Shown one piece after another: positions 1-8,757 of a DNA stretch of 64,000 nt. The stretch's first letter is position 1; each line of letters begins with the position of its first letter. Below the pieces are notes generated by a model that was given only the letters and a program-made list of their open reading frames with translations, ran no database searches and had not been told where the DNA came from. The position numbers and the translations under genes are program-made. Source of the stretch: Peristeroidobacter agariperforans (GTDB lineage: Bacteria > Pseudomonadota > Gammaproteobacteria > Steroidobacterales > Steroidobacteraceae); the NCBI RefSeq assembly GCF_004138335.1, contig NZ_RYFW01000002.1:415501-479500 (forward strand), read 5' to 3'.

Positions 1-346
1 AGCCCCAGAACGTGAACGCGGCGAGACGATCGGAGAACAAGCGTGCGTGACAGGTCCGCTGCACGACGTAATAAGAAGTCGCGAACAGGGCGCAGCCTGC
101 GAACGCGAAGATCACTGCATTCGTGTGTAGAGGGCGCAGACGACTATACGTGAGCCAGGGAATGTCGAAGTTCAGCGCCGGCCACAACAGCTGCGCGGCG
201 ATGAACGCACCAACCGCCATGCCGACGATGCCCCAGACGACAGTCATGATCGCGAACTGGCGAACGACTTTGTCGTTGTACGTGGCGCGCGCCTCGGTGC
301 CGGCGTATGGAAGCGCGGCGCTGGCGGGCAAAACATTGGCGGACAT
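1..346 (-). CDS. ccoN: cbb3-type cytochrome c oxidase subunit I, N-terminal part (runs off the window)
   Basis: The minus strand from the ATG at 346 reads about 115 residues with the typical CcoN start. A short leader is followed by [17 protein letters not shown], a first membrane span, then [20 protein letters not shown] and [17 protein letters not shown]. The family is the haem-copper catalytic subunit of the high-affinity cbb3 oxidase in the inner membrane, used for respiration at low oxygen. The His in RPLHTN is a conserved haem ligand in this family. The rest of the gene, and presumably ccoO, ccoQ and ccoP, lie outside the window. hemN follows on the same strand side, a common pairing in low-oxygen regulons. 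Confidence 0.93.
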   Translation of the reverse strand, partial: MSANVLPASAALPYAGTEARATYNDKVVRQFAIMTVVWGIVGMAVGAFIAAQLLWPALNFDIPWLTYSRLRPLHTNAVIFAFAGCALFATSYYVVQRTCHARLFSDRLAAFTFWG

Positions 347-576
347 CTAAAGCCTCTTAGAGAGTTTCAATCGGCGCAGCAAAGGTACCGCGCAGCGCCT
401 TTTTTCTAATTACGGAGAGCCCGAGAGAGACTGCGCACCACCCCTGAGTGGTAACGCTGAGTGCGGCCCGAGATGTCGACTGCGTCTCGCTTTCGACGCG
501 GTGGCTGCGTCGCTGACGATCACGCCCTTCGCATCACGCGAAGACGGCGCGAATGTTCAGGGTTTGCCTGATGCGA
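347..576. other. Intergenic region between ccoN and hemN
   Basis: These 230 bases lie upstream of ccoN and downstream of hemN and should hold the ccoN promoter. A purine-rich stretch close to the ccoN ATG may be the ribosome site. I looked for an Anr/FNR box of the form TTGAT-N4-ATCAA and did not find a match. No reading frame here looks like a gene. Confidence 0.4.
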
Positions 577-1950
577 TCAGATGACCTTGGAGAACTGCGT
601 GCCGGCTGCGCGCGGCAGATAAGCATCGAACACCATCGCGATGGTTCTCAGCAGCGAACGGCCTCGTTCGGTGACGTGGATGGCGTCGGCGTCGCTGGTT
701 ATCAGTCCGTCGCCCGCCAATGCGTTCAGCGCGACCAGCTCATTGGCAAAGTAGGTGCTGAACTCGAGCGCATAGCGACTTTCGATCTCGCGCATGCAAA
801 GCTCGCCCTTGCACATGAGCCGCTGAATGACTTCACGACGCAATACATCGTCCATGCTGAGCATGATCCCGCGGTCCACCGGCAGCCGCCCTTGGTCGAG
901 TGCCGCGTAGTAGCCGGACAAGTCCTTACGGTTTTGGGAGTAAGAGTTGCCCACCGCACCGATGGCGCTCACGCCCAAGCCGATCAGGTCGCAGTCGCCG
1001 TGCGTCGAATAGCCCTGGAAGTTGCGATGCAGGCTGCCGTCGCGCATCGCGCGGGCCAGATCGTCATCGGGCAGGGCGAAATGATCCATGCCGATATACA
1101 CATATCCGGCTTCGGTGAGTCGTTCGACGGTGAGTGCGAGCAGCTGCAGGCGTGTTTCCGCATCGGGCAGCTGGTCGGCTCGTATGGCTCGCTGTGCTTT
1201 GAAGAGACGGGGCATGTGCGCGTAACCGTAGGCCGCGATGCGGTCGGGGCGCATCCGGACGACTGTGTCGAGCGTCGCGCCAAAACTTGCGACGGTTTGT
1301 AGCGGCAAGCCGTAGATGAGATCGAAGCTCACGGAGCGATATTTCAGCTCGCGGGCTTGCACCACACATTCCGCGATGTGCTCGGCGCTCTGCAGCCGAT
1401 TTACCGCTCGTTGCACCCGTGGATCGAAATCCTGAACGCCGAGGCTGAGCCGGTTGAAGCCGAGCTTCGCCAGCTCCGTCAGCGTGGTCGCTTGGAGCGT
1501 GCGCGGATCGATCTCGATGGAAAATTCCCGCTGCTCGGAGCGGTCGATACTGAAGTGCCTGCCCAATTGCTCGAACAGTGCACCGAGTTGCCCCAGGGTC
1601 AGATAAGTCGGCGTGCCGCCGCCGAAGTGCAGCTGCCTGACATTGCGCCGCCGTTCGAACAGGGCGCTCTGCAATTCGATCTCACGCTGCAAACGTTGCA
1701 GATACTGCTCGGCGTGCACCGGATCCCTGGTGATGATCTTGTTACAGCCGCAGTAGAAGCAAGGCTTCGCACAAAACGGCACGTGCACATATATCGACAG
1801 GGGCGGCGGCGAGCCGGCGTTACTCAATAAGGCGGCGCGACGGTAGCTTTGCTCGTCGAAACCGGGATGAAACTGAACTGCCGTCGGGTAGGACGTGTAG
1901 CGAGGTCCATGGCAGTCATAGCGACGGATCAATGTGGCGTCGAGTTTCAT
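577..1950 (-). CDS. hemN: Oxygen-independent coproporphyrinogen III oxidase
   Basis: A 457-residue radical-SAM enzyme that converts coproporphyrinogen III to protoporphyrinogen IX without oxygen, in the cytoplasm. The cluster motif CAKPCFYCGC (CxxxCxxC plus the extra HemN Cys) lies near residue 60. It is followed by LHFGGGTPTYL and the family motifs SLGVQDFDP and DLIYGLP. The length equals that of E. coli HemN when the ATG at 1950 (MKLDATLIRRYDCHGPRYTS) is used. The open frame continues upstream but that part has no family similarity, so I reject the longer start. An AAGG precedes the ATG. Its neighbour ccoN supports a role in microaerobic haem supply. Confidence 0.96.
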   Translation of the reverse strand: MKLDATLIRRYDCHGPRYTSYPTAVQFHPGFDEQSYRRAALLSNAGSPPPLSIYVHVPFCAKPCFYCGCNKIITRDPVHAEQYLQRLQREIELQSALFERRRNVRQLHFGGGTPTYLTLGQLGALFEQLGRHFSIDRSEQREFSIEIDPRTLQATTLTELAKLGFNRLSLGVQDFDPRVQRAVNRLQSAEHIAECVVQARELKYRSVSFDLIYGLPLQTVASFGATLDTVVRMRPDRIAAYGYAHMPRLFKAQRAIRADQLPDAETRLQLLALTVERLTEAGYVYIGMDHFALPDDDLARAMRDGSLHRNFQGYSTHGDCDLIGLGVSAIGAVGNSYSQNRKDLSGYYAALDQGRLPVDRGIMLSMDDVLRREVIQRLMCKGELCMREIESRYALEFSTYFANELVALNALAGDGLITSDADAIHVTERGRSLLRTIAMVFDAYLPRAAGTQFSKVI

Positions 1951-2205
1951 TCGCGGCCTTGTGGCGGAGGAGCCTGGACGGACCGAAGCGGCCCGGCCTA
2001 TGGCGGCTATAGTTATAGAGAGGCCGCTTCCGCGGCGCGCTCCGGACCTCCACGCAAGGCGTGCGGGATAGTCCGGAACGGCTACAGGCTGTAATCCTTG
2101 CCGGCATTTGGCTGGGAGTGACATCAATTCCCGACAGACTCTTGCATCGAATAGAAAAATTCCCAATATAAAGGTCGGCGACTGCCAGCGGGGGCGGAGA
2201 CAACA

Positions 2206-3501
2206 ATGCAAACCTCTCAAGAGCGGCCTATGACGACGTTCCGTGTGGCGGACAACGCGCCACCCGGTCCAGCGCGCCAGGACTCCTCTTCCCACGCCGA
2301 ACCCGCACCGCACCTGCTTTCCCTCGAAAGCCGCATGCTGCGCGCTTTGCTACATGCGTTCGGCGATCCGCCGGTTCAGCTGGCGCTCTGGAATGGCGAG
2401 CGCGTCGGCCCACCCGAGGCGGTGGCGACCCTGCACATTCCGGATCGAGCCACCTTGATGCGCCTGTGCCGGGATCCCGATCTGCAGTTCGGCGAGCTGT
2501 ACAGCATCGGCAAAATCCAGGTCGAGGGCGATATCGGCCGGCTCATCGAGGTGTTGTATCAGGGGTCGGCGAACCCGGGCCGCAACTCCATCTCGGCGCT
2601 GCGGCGCGTGGGGCAATGGTTGCACCGGCGGCCGTCCAACACGTTGCACGGCTCGCGCGAAAATATTCATCATCACTACGACATCGGTAACGAGTTCTAT
2701 TCCCTGTGGCTGGGCTCGACCATGGCGTACACCTGCGCATACTTCCCGACGCCGGATGCCACCCTGGACCAGGCGCAGAACGCCAAGATGGAGCACGTGT
2801 GCCGCAAGTTGCAACTGCGTCCGGGGCAGACCGTCGCCGAAGCCGGTTGTGGCTGGGGCGGGCTCGCGTTGTATATGGCGCGCCATCATGGCGTGAAAGT
2901 CAGGGCGTTCAATATCTCGCGAGAGCAAATCGCATTTGCTCGGGGGCGCGCCAAGGCCGAGGGGCTGGAAAACAACGTCGAGTTCGTCGAGGACGACTAT
3001 AGAAACATCCGCGGACAGTACGACGCGTTTGTTTCGGTGGGCATGCTCGAGCACGTCGGCGTCGAGAACTATCCGGGGCTGGGAGAGGTCATCCGCGGCT
3101 GCCTGAAGCCGGACGGGCTGGGTCTGATTCACACCATTGGCCGCAACCGCTGGAAGCCCATGCACCGCTGGATCGATCGACGCATCTTCCCGGGCGCGAA
3201 TCCGCCGTCGCTCAAGCAGATGATGGAAATCTTCGAGGACGCGGAGTTTTCGGTGCTCGACGTGGAGAATCTGCGGCTGCACTACGCCAAGACGCTCGAC
3301 TGGTGGTGGCGGCTGTACGAGGAATCGCGCGACAAGGTAGCGCGCATGTTCGATGAGGATTTCGTGAGGATGTGGCGCCTGTATCTCGCCGGTTCACGCG
3401 CCGCGTTCGTAACCGGTGAAATGCAGCTGTTCCAGGTGGTGTTCTCGGCCGGCGCCAACAACAAGATTCCGCTGACGCGTGAGCACCTGTATCACCCATG
3501 A
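2206..3501 (+). CDS. Cyclopropane-fatty-acid synthase-like SAM methyltransferase
   Basis: A 431-residue protein of the CFA synthase/CmaS family, which transfers a methylene or methyl group from SAM to unsaturated acyl chains of membrane lipids. An N-terminal domain of about 130 residues is followed by HHYDIGNEFY and the SAM-binding motif AEAGCGWGG. The bicarbonate-site motifs MLEHVG, HTIGRN and RLHYAKTLDWW follow, and the C-terminus contains QLFQVVFS. The Cys that E. coli Cfa has in NACAGAF appears as Ser here (AGSRAAF), as I align it by eye, so the chemistry may not be plain cyclopropanation. A GGCGGAG site precedes the ATG at 2206; an ATG at 2230 is possible. The stop overlaps the next gene by 4 bases, implying translational coupling. 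Confidence 0.9.
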   Translation: MQTSQERPMTTFRVADNAPPGPARQDSSSHAEPAPHLLSLESRMLRALLHAFGDPPVQLALWNGERVGPPEAVATLHIPDRATLMRLCRDPDLQFGELYSIGKIQVEGDIGRLIEVLYQGSANPGRNSISALRRVGQWLHRRPSNTLHGSRENIHHHYDIGNEFYSLWLGSTMAYTCAYFPTPDATLDQAQNAKMEHVCRKLQLRPGQTVAEAGCGWGGLALYMARHHGVKVRAFNISREQIAFARGRAKAEGLENNVEFVEDDYRNIRGQYDAFVSVGMLEHVGVENYPGLGEVIRGCLKPDGLGLIHTIGRNRWKPMHRWIDRRIFPGANPPSLKQMMEIFEDAEFSVLDVENLRLHYAKTLDWWWRLYEESRDKVARMFDEDFVRMWRLYLAGSRAAFVTGEMQLFQVVFSAGANNKIPLTREHLYHP

Positions 3502-4622
3502 GCGCCGACACCTGTGATGTCTTGATCGTCGGGGGTGGCCCGGCCGGATCCACTTGCGCGCGCACACTGCGGCGCGCCGGGCTGGACGTGCTCATCATGG
3601 ACAAGAGCGTGTTCCCACGGGACAAAGTGTGCGCCGGGTGGATCACGCCGCAGGTCGTGCAGGAACTCGATCTGGATGTCGAGGACTATCGGCAAGGCCG
3701 AGTCCTGCAGCCTATCAATTCATTCATCACCGGCATGGGCGAGCGAGCCAATGCAGCGGTGAATTACCACAAGGTCGTGAGCTACGGCATCCGCCGCTGC
3801 GAGTTCGATCATTACTTGTTGGAGCACAGCGGTGCGCGATTGCGCCTGGGCGAAGCTTGGCAGTCGATGCAGCGGCAGGGCGATCGCTGGCTGGTCAATG
3901 GCGAGATTTCTGCGCCGTTGGTCATTGGCGCCGGCGGACACTTCTGTCCCGTCGCACGTTTCCTCGGTGCGCACCTCGGCAAGGAAGAGCGCGCCATCAG
4001 CGCGCAGGAAATCGAGTTCGAGCTGAATGAATCGCAGGCCGCGCAATGTTCGGTCACCGGCGAGCGGCCCGAGCTGTATTTCTGCGATGACCTGAAGGGC
4101 TACGGCTGGTGTTTCCGCAAAGGCAACTATCTCAACGTGGGCCTGGGTCGCGAAGGAAACCATCGGCTCGCCGAGCACGTGCAAACATTTGCCCGTTCAC
4201 TGGCCGCGCAAGGCAGGATTCCGGCGGATCTGCCCGGTAAGTTCAAGGGTCACGCCTATTTGTTATACGCGCACGGCAACCGGCCTGTGATTGCCGATGG
4301 CGTGATGATCATCGGCGACGCCGCCGGCCTTGCCTATACACAAAGCGGTGAGGGCATCCGGCCGGCGATCGAGTCGGGCTTGATGGCTGCGGCCAACGCG
4401 TTGGCCCTGAATCGCGATTATCGTCGCGAGCGCTTGTCGCATTACGAGGCCGCTCTGCGGTCCCGCTTCGGCGAGCGTGGCGAAGCGCCTGCGCTGGCGA
4501 TGCTCCCCTCGAAGTTACGTCTCGGGCTCGCGCGTGCGCTGATGCAAACTCAGTGGTTCGCACGCAATGTCGTGCTCGACCGCTGGTTCCTGCACGCACA
4601 GTTGCCGGCGCTCTATTCGTAA
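3498..4622 (+). CDS. FAD-dependent oxidoreductase, geranylgeranyl reductase family
   Basis: 374 residues with an N-terminal dinucleotide fold (VLIVGGGPAGSTCARTLRRA, residues about 8-27) and the family motif FPRDKVCAGW. The second FAD motif is MIIGDAAGLAYTQSGEGI at about residues 270-290. The family reduces C=C bonds in isoprenoid or lipid chains, or halogenates/hydroxylates in related branches, using a flavin. The gene starts inside the stop of the upstream methyltransferase (ATGA), so the two are almost surely made together. This suggests both act on the same lipid, possibly methylation followed by reduction of a double bond. The substrate cannot be told from sequence alone. It is convergent with xfp. 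Confidence 0.85.
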   Translation: MSADTCDVLIVGGGPAGSTCARTLRRAGLDVLIMDKSVFPRDKVCAGWITPQVVQELDLDVEDYRQGRVLQPINSFITGMGERANAAVNYHKVVSYGIRRCEFDHYLLEHSGARLRLGEAWQSMQRQGDRWLVNGEISAPLVIGAGGHFCPVARFLGAHLGKEERAISAQEIEFELNESQAAQCSVTGERPELYFCDDLKGYGWCFRKGNYLNVGLGREGNHRLAEHVQTFARSLAAQGRIPADLPGKFKGHAYLLYAHGNRPVIADGVMIIGDAAGLAYTQSGEGIRPAIESGLMAAANALALNRDYRRERLSHYEAALRSRFGERGEAPALAMLPSKLRLGLARALMQTQWFARNVVLDRWFLHAQLPALYS

Positions 4623-4675
4623 CCCGCGCTGAGCACATGCCCGGCTGCCGAAGCGCAGGGACCCGCAGGATCGGC

Positions 4676-7048
4676 TTATCGCACCGACCACTGCCAGTCG
4701 CGGACCTCTGGCATATCTTCTCCATGTCGGCGCACGTACTCGCGATGCTCGATGAGTTTGTCCCGTAGCCGCTGACGCAGGTGGCCGGCTTGCGCGCCGA
4801 GTGAGGGCACCAGATCGATGGCGGCCTCCGCGAGATGGAAGCGGTCGAGATCGTTCAGCACCGTCATATCGAACGGCGTCGTGGTCGTGCCTTCCTCTTT
4901 GTAGCCTCGCACGTGCAGGTTGTCATGGCCGGCGCGTCGATAGGTGAGGCGATGGATCAGCCAGGGATAGCCATGGAACGCGAACAGGATGGGCTTGTCC
5001 TTGGTGAACATGGCGTCGAATTCCTTGTCGCTCATGCCGTGCGGATGCTCGCTCTCGGGCTGCAGCGTCATCAGGTCGACAACGTTCACGACGCGGATCT
5101 TCAACGATGGCAGCCATGCGCGCAGCAGCGATACCGCGGCCAATGTTTCCAATGTCGGGACATCGCCGGCGCACGCCATGACGATATCCGGCGATCCGTC
5201 CTGATCGTTGCTGGCCCAGTCCCAGATGCCGGCGCCGGCGCTGCAATGTTTGATGGCTGCATCCATCGACAGCCACTGAAACTGCGGCTGCTTGCCCGCG
5301 ACGATGACGTTCACGTAGTTGCGACTGCGCAGACAATGGTCCGTGACGCTCAACAATGTGTTGGCGTCCGGCGGCAGATACACGCGCACGACCTCGGGCT
5401 TCTTGTTCACGACATGATCTATGAAGCCGGGATCCTGATGGCTGAATCCGTTGTGATCCTGGCGCCACACGTGCGAGGTCAGCAGATAGTTGAGCGAGGC
5501 GATGGAGCGCCGCCAGGGAATGTGACGGCAGGTTTTCAGCCACTTGGCGTGCTGATTGAACATCGAATCGACGATGTGCACGAACGCCTCGTAGCAGCTG
5601 AAGAAGCCGTGCCGCCCGGTCAACAAATAGCCTTCGAGCCAGCCCTGGCATTGGTGCTCGCTCAACATCTCCATGACGCGACCGTCGCTGGCGACTTTGG
5701 TGTCCGAAGGCAGGATCTCGGCGGCGAGCATGCGCGATGTGACTTCCAGTACGTTGTCCCAGCGGTTCGATGTGAACTCGTCCGGCGCGAACAGACGGAA
5801 GTTCGCCGACTGCATGTTCATCTTCATCACGTCGCGAAGGAAGGTGCCTTGGAAGCGCGTTGCTTCAGCGATCCGCGAGCCGGGCGAGGGCAGCTCGACG
5901 GCATATTCGCGGAAGTCGGGAAGACGCAGGTCGCGAAGTAGAATCCCGCCGTTCGCATGCGGGTTGTCGCCCATGCGGCGCTTGCCGACCGGCGCCAGCT
6001 CGCGCAACGTCGGCTGCAAGCTACCCTCGGTAGTAAACAACTCCTCAGGCTTGTAGCTGCGCATCCAGGTTTCGAGCTGCTGCAGGTGATCTTTCTTGTC
6101 GGCAAGGCCGGAGAGCGGCACCTGATGCGAGCGCCAGCTGTTCTCCACCGGCACGCCGTCCACTTCCTCCGGGCCGGTCCAGCCCTTGGGGGTGTGCAGT
6201 ACGAGCATGGGCCAGCGCGGTCGTTGTTTGAAACCGTTCTTGCGCGCGTCCGCTTGGATCGCGCGGATGCGCTCGATCATCCGATCCATCGTTTGCGCCA
6301 TGGCGAGATGAGTCGCCGGTATGGAGTCGGCGGCGTCGATGAAGAACGGCTCGTAGCCGTAGCCTTGCATCAGCTGGGCCAGTTCTTCGCGCGGAATACG
6401 GGCGAGCACCGTCGGGCCGGCGATCTTGTAACCGTTCAGGTGCAGGATGGGCAGCACCGCGCCGTCGCGCACGGGATTCAGAAACTTGTTCGAGTGCCAG
6501 CTGGTCGCGAGCGGGCCGGTCTCGGCTTCGCCATCGCCGATGACACAGGCCACAATGAGATCGGGATTGTCGAACACCGCACCGGTGGCGTGCGACAACG
6601 CGTAGCCCAGCTCGCCGCCTTCGTGAATCGAGCCCGGCGTTTCCGGCGCGACGTGACTGGGAATGCCGCCGGGAAACGAAAACTGCTTGAACAGCCGGCG
6701 CAGTCCTTCCTTGTCCTCTGAGACATTCGGGTAGTACTCGCTGTACGTGCCTTCGAGATAAACGTTGGCGACCAGCGCCGGCCCGCCGTGCCCCGGGCCG
6801 GCCACATACAGCACGTCCAGGTCGTACTTACGGATGACGCGGTTCAGATGCGCGTACACGAAGTTGAGTCCGGGCGTCGTACCCCAGTGGCCCAGCAGGC
6901 GCGGCTTGATGTGCGACAGCTGCAGCGACTCTTCGAGCAGCGGGTTGTCCATCAGATAGATCTGACCCACCGCGAGATAGTTGGCGGCGCGCCAGTAGGC
7001 ATCGAGCCGGGTCAGATATTCAGGACTGAGCGTGGGATCGGCTGACAT
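4676..7048 (-). CDS. xfp: Xylulose-5-phosphate/fructose-6-phosphate phosphoketolase
   Basis: A 790-residue ThDP enzyme that cleaves xylulose 5-phosphate (or fructose 6-phosphate) with phosphate to acetyl phosphate plus glyceraldehyde 3-phosphate (or erythrose 4-phosphate). Key features are [20 protein letters not shown] near residue 80, the ThDP/Mg motif [14 protein letters not shown] near residue 180, HTPKGWTGP, and a C-terminal domain with the motif [13 protein letters not shown]. The length is that of a full bacterial phosphoketolase. A GAGGAG site precedes the ATG at 7048. No acetate kinase or phosphotransacetylase is in the window. The next genes on the strand are a two-component system, separated by an 84-bp repeat-bearing gap. 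Confidence 0.97.
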   Translation of the reverse strand: MSADPTLSPEYLTRLDAYWRAANYLAVGQIYLMDNPLLEESLQLSHIKPRLLGHWGTTPGLNFVYAHLNRVIRKYDLDVLYVAGPGHGGPALVANVYLEGTYSEYYPNVSEDKEGLRRLFKQFSFPGGIPSHVAPETPGSIHEGGELGYALSHATGAVFDNPDLIVACVIGDGEAETGPLATSWHSNKFLNPVRDGAVLPILHLNGYKIAGPTVLARIPREELAQLMQGYGYEPFFIDAADSIPATHLAMAQTMDRMIERIRAIQADARKNGFKQRPRWPMLVLHTPKGWTGPEEVDGVPVENSWRSHQVPLSGLADKKDHLQQLETWMRSYKPEELFTTEGSLQPTLRELAPVGKRRMGDNPHANGGILLRDLRLPDFREYAVELPSPGSRIAEATRFQGTFLRDVMKMNMQSANFRLFAPDEFTSNRWDNVLEVTSRMLAAEILPSDTKVASDGRVMEMLSEHQCQGWLEGYLLTGRHGFFSCYEAFVHIVDSMFNQHAKWLKTCRHIPWRRSIASLNYLLTSHVWRQDHNGFSHQDPGFIDHVVNKKPEVVRVYLPPDANTLLSVTDHCLRSRNYVNVIVAGKQPQFQWLSMDAAIKHCSAGAGIWDWASNDQDGSPDIVMACAGDVPTLETLAAVSLLRAWLPSLKIRVVNVVDLMTLQPESEHPHGMSDKEFDAMFTKDKPILFAFHGYPWLIHRLTYRRAGHDNLHVRGYKEEGTTTTPFDMTVLNDLDRFHLAEAAIDLVPSLGAQAGHLRQRLRDKLIEHREYVRRHGEDMPEVRDWQWSVR

Positions 7049-7063
7049 GGCGGCTCCTCGGAA

Positions 7064-7140
7064 GGCGGTTGGCCGTTAGCAGTTGGAGGTTGTAGAGAGC
7101 GCTCGTTCTTGCTAACCGCCGATCTCTAACCTCTAGCCGC
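7064..7140. repeat. Degenerate heptad hairpin element (third, decayed copy)
   Basis: The gap between xfp and the response regulator gene starts with heptads of the form GCGGTTG, GCCGTTA, GCAGTTG and GAGGTTG. It then has a core with GAGAGCGCTCGTTCTTG and returns with CTAACCGCC and CTCTAACCTCTAGCCGCC on the opposite polarity. This is the layout of the elements at 22641-22737 and 38696-38807, with more substitutions. Its right end overlaps the last codons and stop of the response regulator gene. Confidence 0.6.
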
Positions 7141-7780
7141 CACTCAAGGTTTCACCATTGAGGGTCAGGTGCATCTTCACCAGGTGCGCGACCGAGCGCG
7201 CCTGCATTTTTTCCATGACGTTGGCGCGGTGAATCTCGACGGTGCGCTCGCTCAGCCCCAGGTCGATCGCAATCACTTTGTTGGCGCGGCCATCGACGAC
7301 CAGCGCCATCACTTCACGCTCGCGGGGCGTGAGCGACTCGCTGCGACGCTTGAGATCGGCGTGCCGCTCGACGGTCTCGCGGTTCTCGGCATCCTGCTTC
7401 AGCGCGCCGTTGATGCGGTCGAGCAGGTCCTGGTCGCGGAAGGGCTTCTGTAGAAAATCAAATGCGCCATCTTTCATGGCTTGCACCGCCATTGGAATGT
7501 CGCCGTGGCCGGTGATCAGGATGACGGGCAGCATCGAACCGCTGCGGTTGAGCTGCTGCTGCACTTCCAGTCCGCTCATTTCGGGCATGCGCACGTCCAG
7601 CACCAGGCAGCCGGGCTGATTCGGATCGAGCTTTTGCAGAAATTCGGCAGCCCGCTCGAAGGTAACGGCGTTGTAGCCGACGGTCGACATGAGCACGCTC
7701 AGCGCGCGGCGCATGCCGTCGTCGTCATCGACGATGTAGATCGTGGGTTTTTTGCGAGGCGTGGTCTTGTTGGCCGTCAT
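7133..7780 (-). CDS. FixJ-family two-component response regulator
   Basis: About 215 residues. A receiver domain comes first (IYIVDDDDGMRRAL; phosphoacceptor Asp in LVLDVRMPEMSG; conserved Lys in FLQKPF), then a LuxR-type helix-turn-helix (LTPREREVMALVVDGRANK, SERTVEIHRANVMEKM). It is a DNA-binding transcription regulator, probably phosphorylated by the kinase encoded just upstream. I chose the ATG at 7780. A TTG at 7789 overlaps the kinase stop and would add three residues. FixJ/RoxR-type regulators often control redox and oxygen responses, which fits the neighbouring ccoN, hemN, xfp and usp, but the targets here are unknown. Confidence 0.93.
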   Translation of the reverse strand: MTANKTTPRKKPTIYIVDDDDGMRRALSVLMSTVGYNAVTFERAAEFLQKLDPNQPGCLVLDVRMPEMSGLEVQQQLNRSGSMLPVILITGHGDIPMAVQAMKDGAFDFLQKPFRDQDLLDRINGALKQDAENRETVERHADLKRRSESLTPREREVMALVVDGRANKVIAIDLGLSERTVEIHRANVMEKMQARSVAHLVKMHLTLNGETLSGG

Positions 7781-7785
7781 AGCTA

Positions 7786-8664
7786 TCAAACTGCCGCTGG
7801 CAATCTGAACCAGAACCTGGCGCCCCCGCCCTCGACATCGTCGCAGCCGATCGCGCCTTCGTGCGCTTCGACAATAGCGCGGCTGGATGCCAGGCCCAGG
7901 CCCGTGCCCTGATCCTTGGTGGTGAAAAACGGACGAAACAATTGTGCACGAACCTCGGTCGACAAGCCCATGCCATTATCGATGACGGCAGTCGTCACCG
8001 CGTAACGATCCCCTGTGACTGCGATACGGACGCGCGCCGGCCGCTGGTCGGGACGGGGCGCTTCGAGTGAATTCTGCACCAGCGTGTAAAGCACGTGCTG
8101 AATGCGCAGCCGGTCGACCGAAACGGCCGGTAACGCGTCATCGATCGCCACTTCCACGTGCACGCCAGCGCGATTCGCCAAAAGCTCCAGCACGGGCAGC
8201 AACTCAGCGATCACGTCGGGCATGGCGCAATCGACCCGCGCCACGGCCACGTCATTGAACAATTTGCGAATGCGACGGATGCCCTGTCCCGCATTGAGCG
8301 CTTCATTGCTGATGTGACGCAGGACGTCCAACGCTTGCGCAGTCATGGGCTCGGGGCGCGAGAGCATGCGCTCGGCGGCCTGCGCAAACGTTGCAATGGC
8401 GCCAATCGGCTGATTCAACTCGTGCGCAAAGCCGCTGGCCATTTCTTCCAGCGCCGAGGTGCGCGCAATCTGCATCAACTGCTCGAGCAGCCGTGACGTC
8501 GCCGGCGTGCCCGAAGCATCGCTCTCAGCGGACATGACGGAGTCGCTGCTGGGCGGCGGCGCGGGCGGGGTGGAGCGGGATTGCCATGATTCCGGGAGTT
8601 TCATATGGGTAGCAGACTGCCGCAACCCCTGGCCAGCGACACCCGCGACTTCCACGGAACTCAC
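7786..8664 (-). CDS. Sensor histidine kinase (FixL/NtrB-type core) paired with the FixJ-like regulator
   Basis: 292 residues. A poorly conserved N-terminal 60 residues is followed by a HisKA helix with phosphoacceptor His in FAHELNQPIGAIATFAQ, then an HATPase domain (QNSLEA, VIDNGMGLS, FRPFFTTKDQGTGLGLASS). No membrane span or PAS domain is visible, so the signal is either cytoplasmic or enters through another protein. The GTG at 8664 is preceded by AAGGGG at good spacing; ATGs at 8604 and 8535 are alternatives. It is cotranscribed with the regulator (5 bases apart) and divergent from the hybrid kinase gene at 8758, with only 93 bases between the two starts. Confidence 0.9.
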   Translation of the reverse strand: MSSVEVAGVAGQGLRQSATHMKLPESWQSRSTPPAPPPSSDSVMSAESDASGTPATSRLLEQLMQIARTSALEEMASGFAHELNQPIGAIATFAQAAERMLSRPEPMTAQALDVLRHISNEALNAGQGIRRIRKLFNDVAVARVDCAMPDVIAELLPVLELLANRAGVHVEVAIDDALPAVSVDRLRIQHVLYTLVQNSLEAPRPDQRPARVRIAVTGDRYAVTTAVIDNGMGLSTEVRAQLFRPFFTTKDQGTGLGLASSRAIVEAHEGAIGCDDVEGGGARFWFRLPAAV

Positions 8665-8757
8665 TACGCCCGCCCCTTAGATGCGCCACCGCCTGTCGGT
8701 ATCGATGTTGTGCCGTGGTGAAAAGCGGCATAATTTTCCGGTTACCACGAGACGACG

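Noticed and set aside
567-580. CTGAT-GCG-ATCAG palindrome as a possible Anr/FNR box
   Set aside because: The spacing is three instead of four bases, the outer bases are C/G rather than T/A, and it lies at the end of hemN rather than at a promoter.
1951-2313. N-terminal extension of HemN up to 2313
   Set aside because: It would run into the methyltransferase gene on the other strand and has no similarity to HemN; the ATG at 1950 gives the exact family length.
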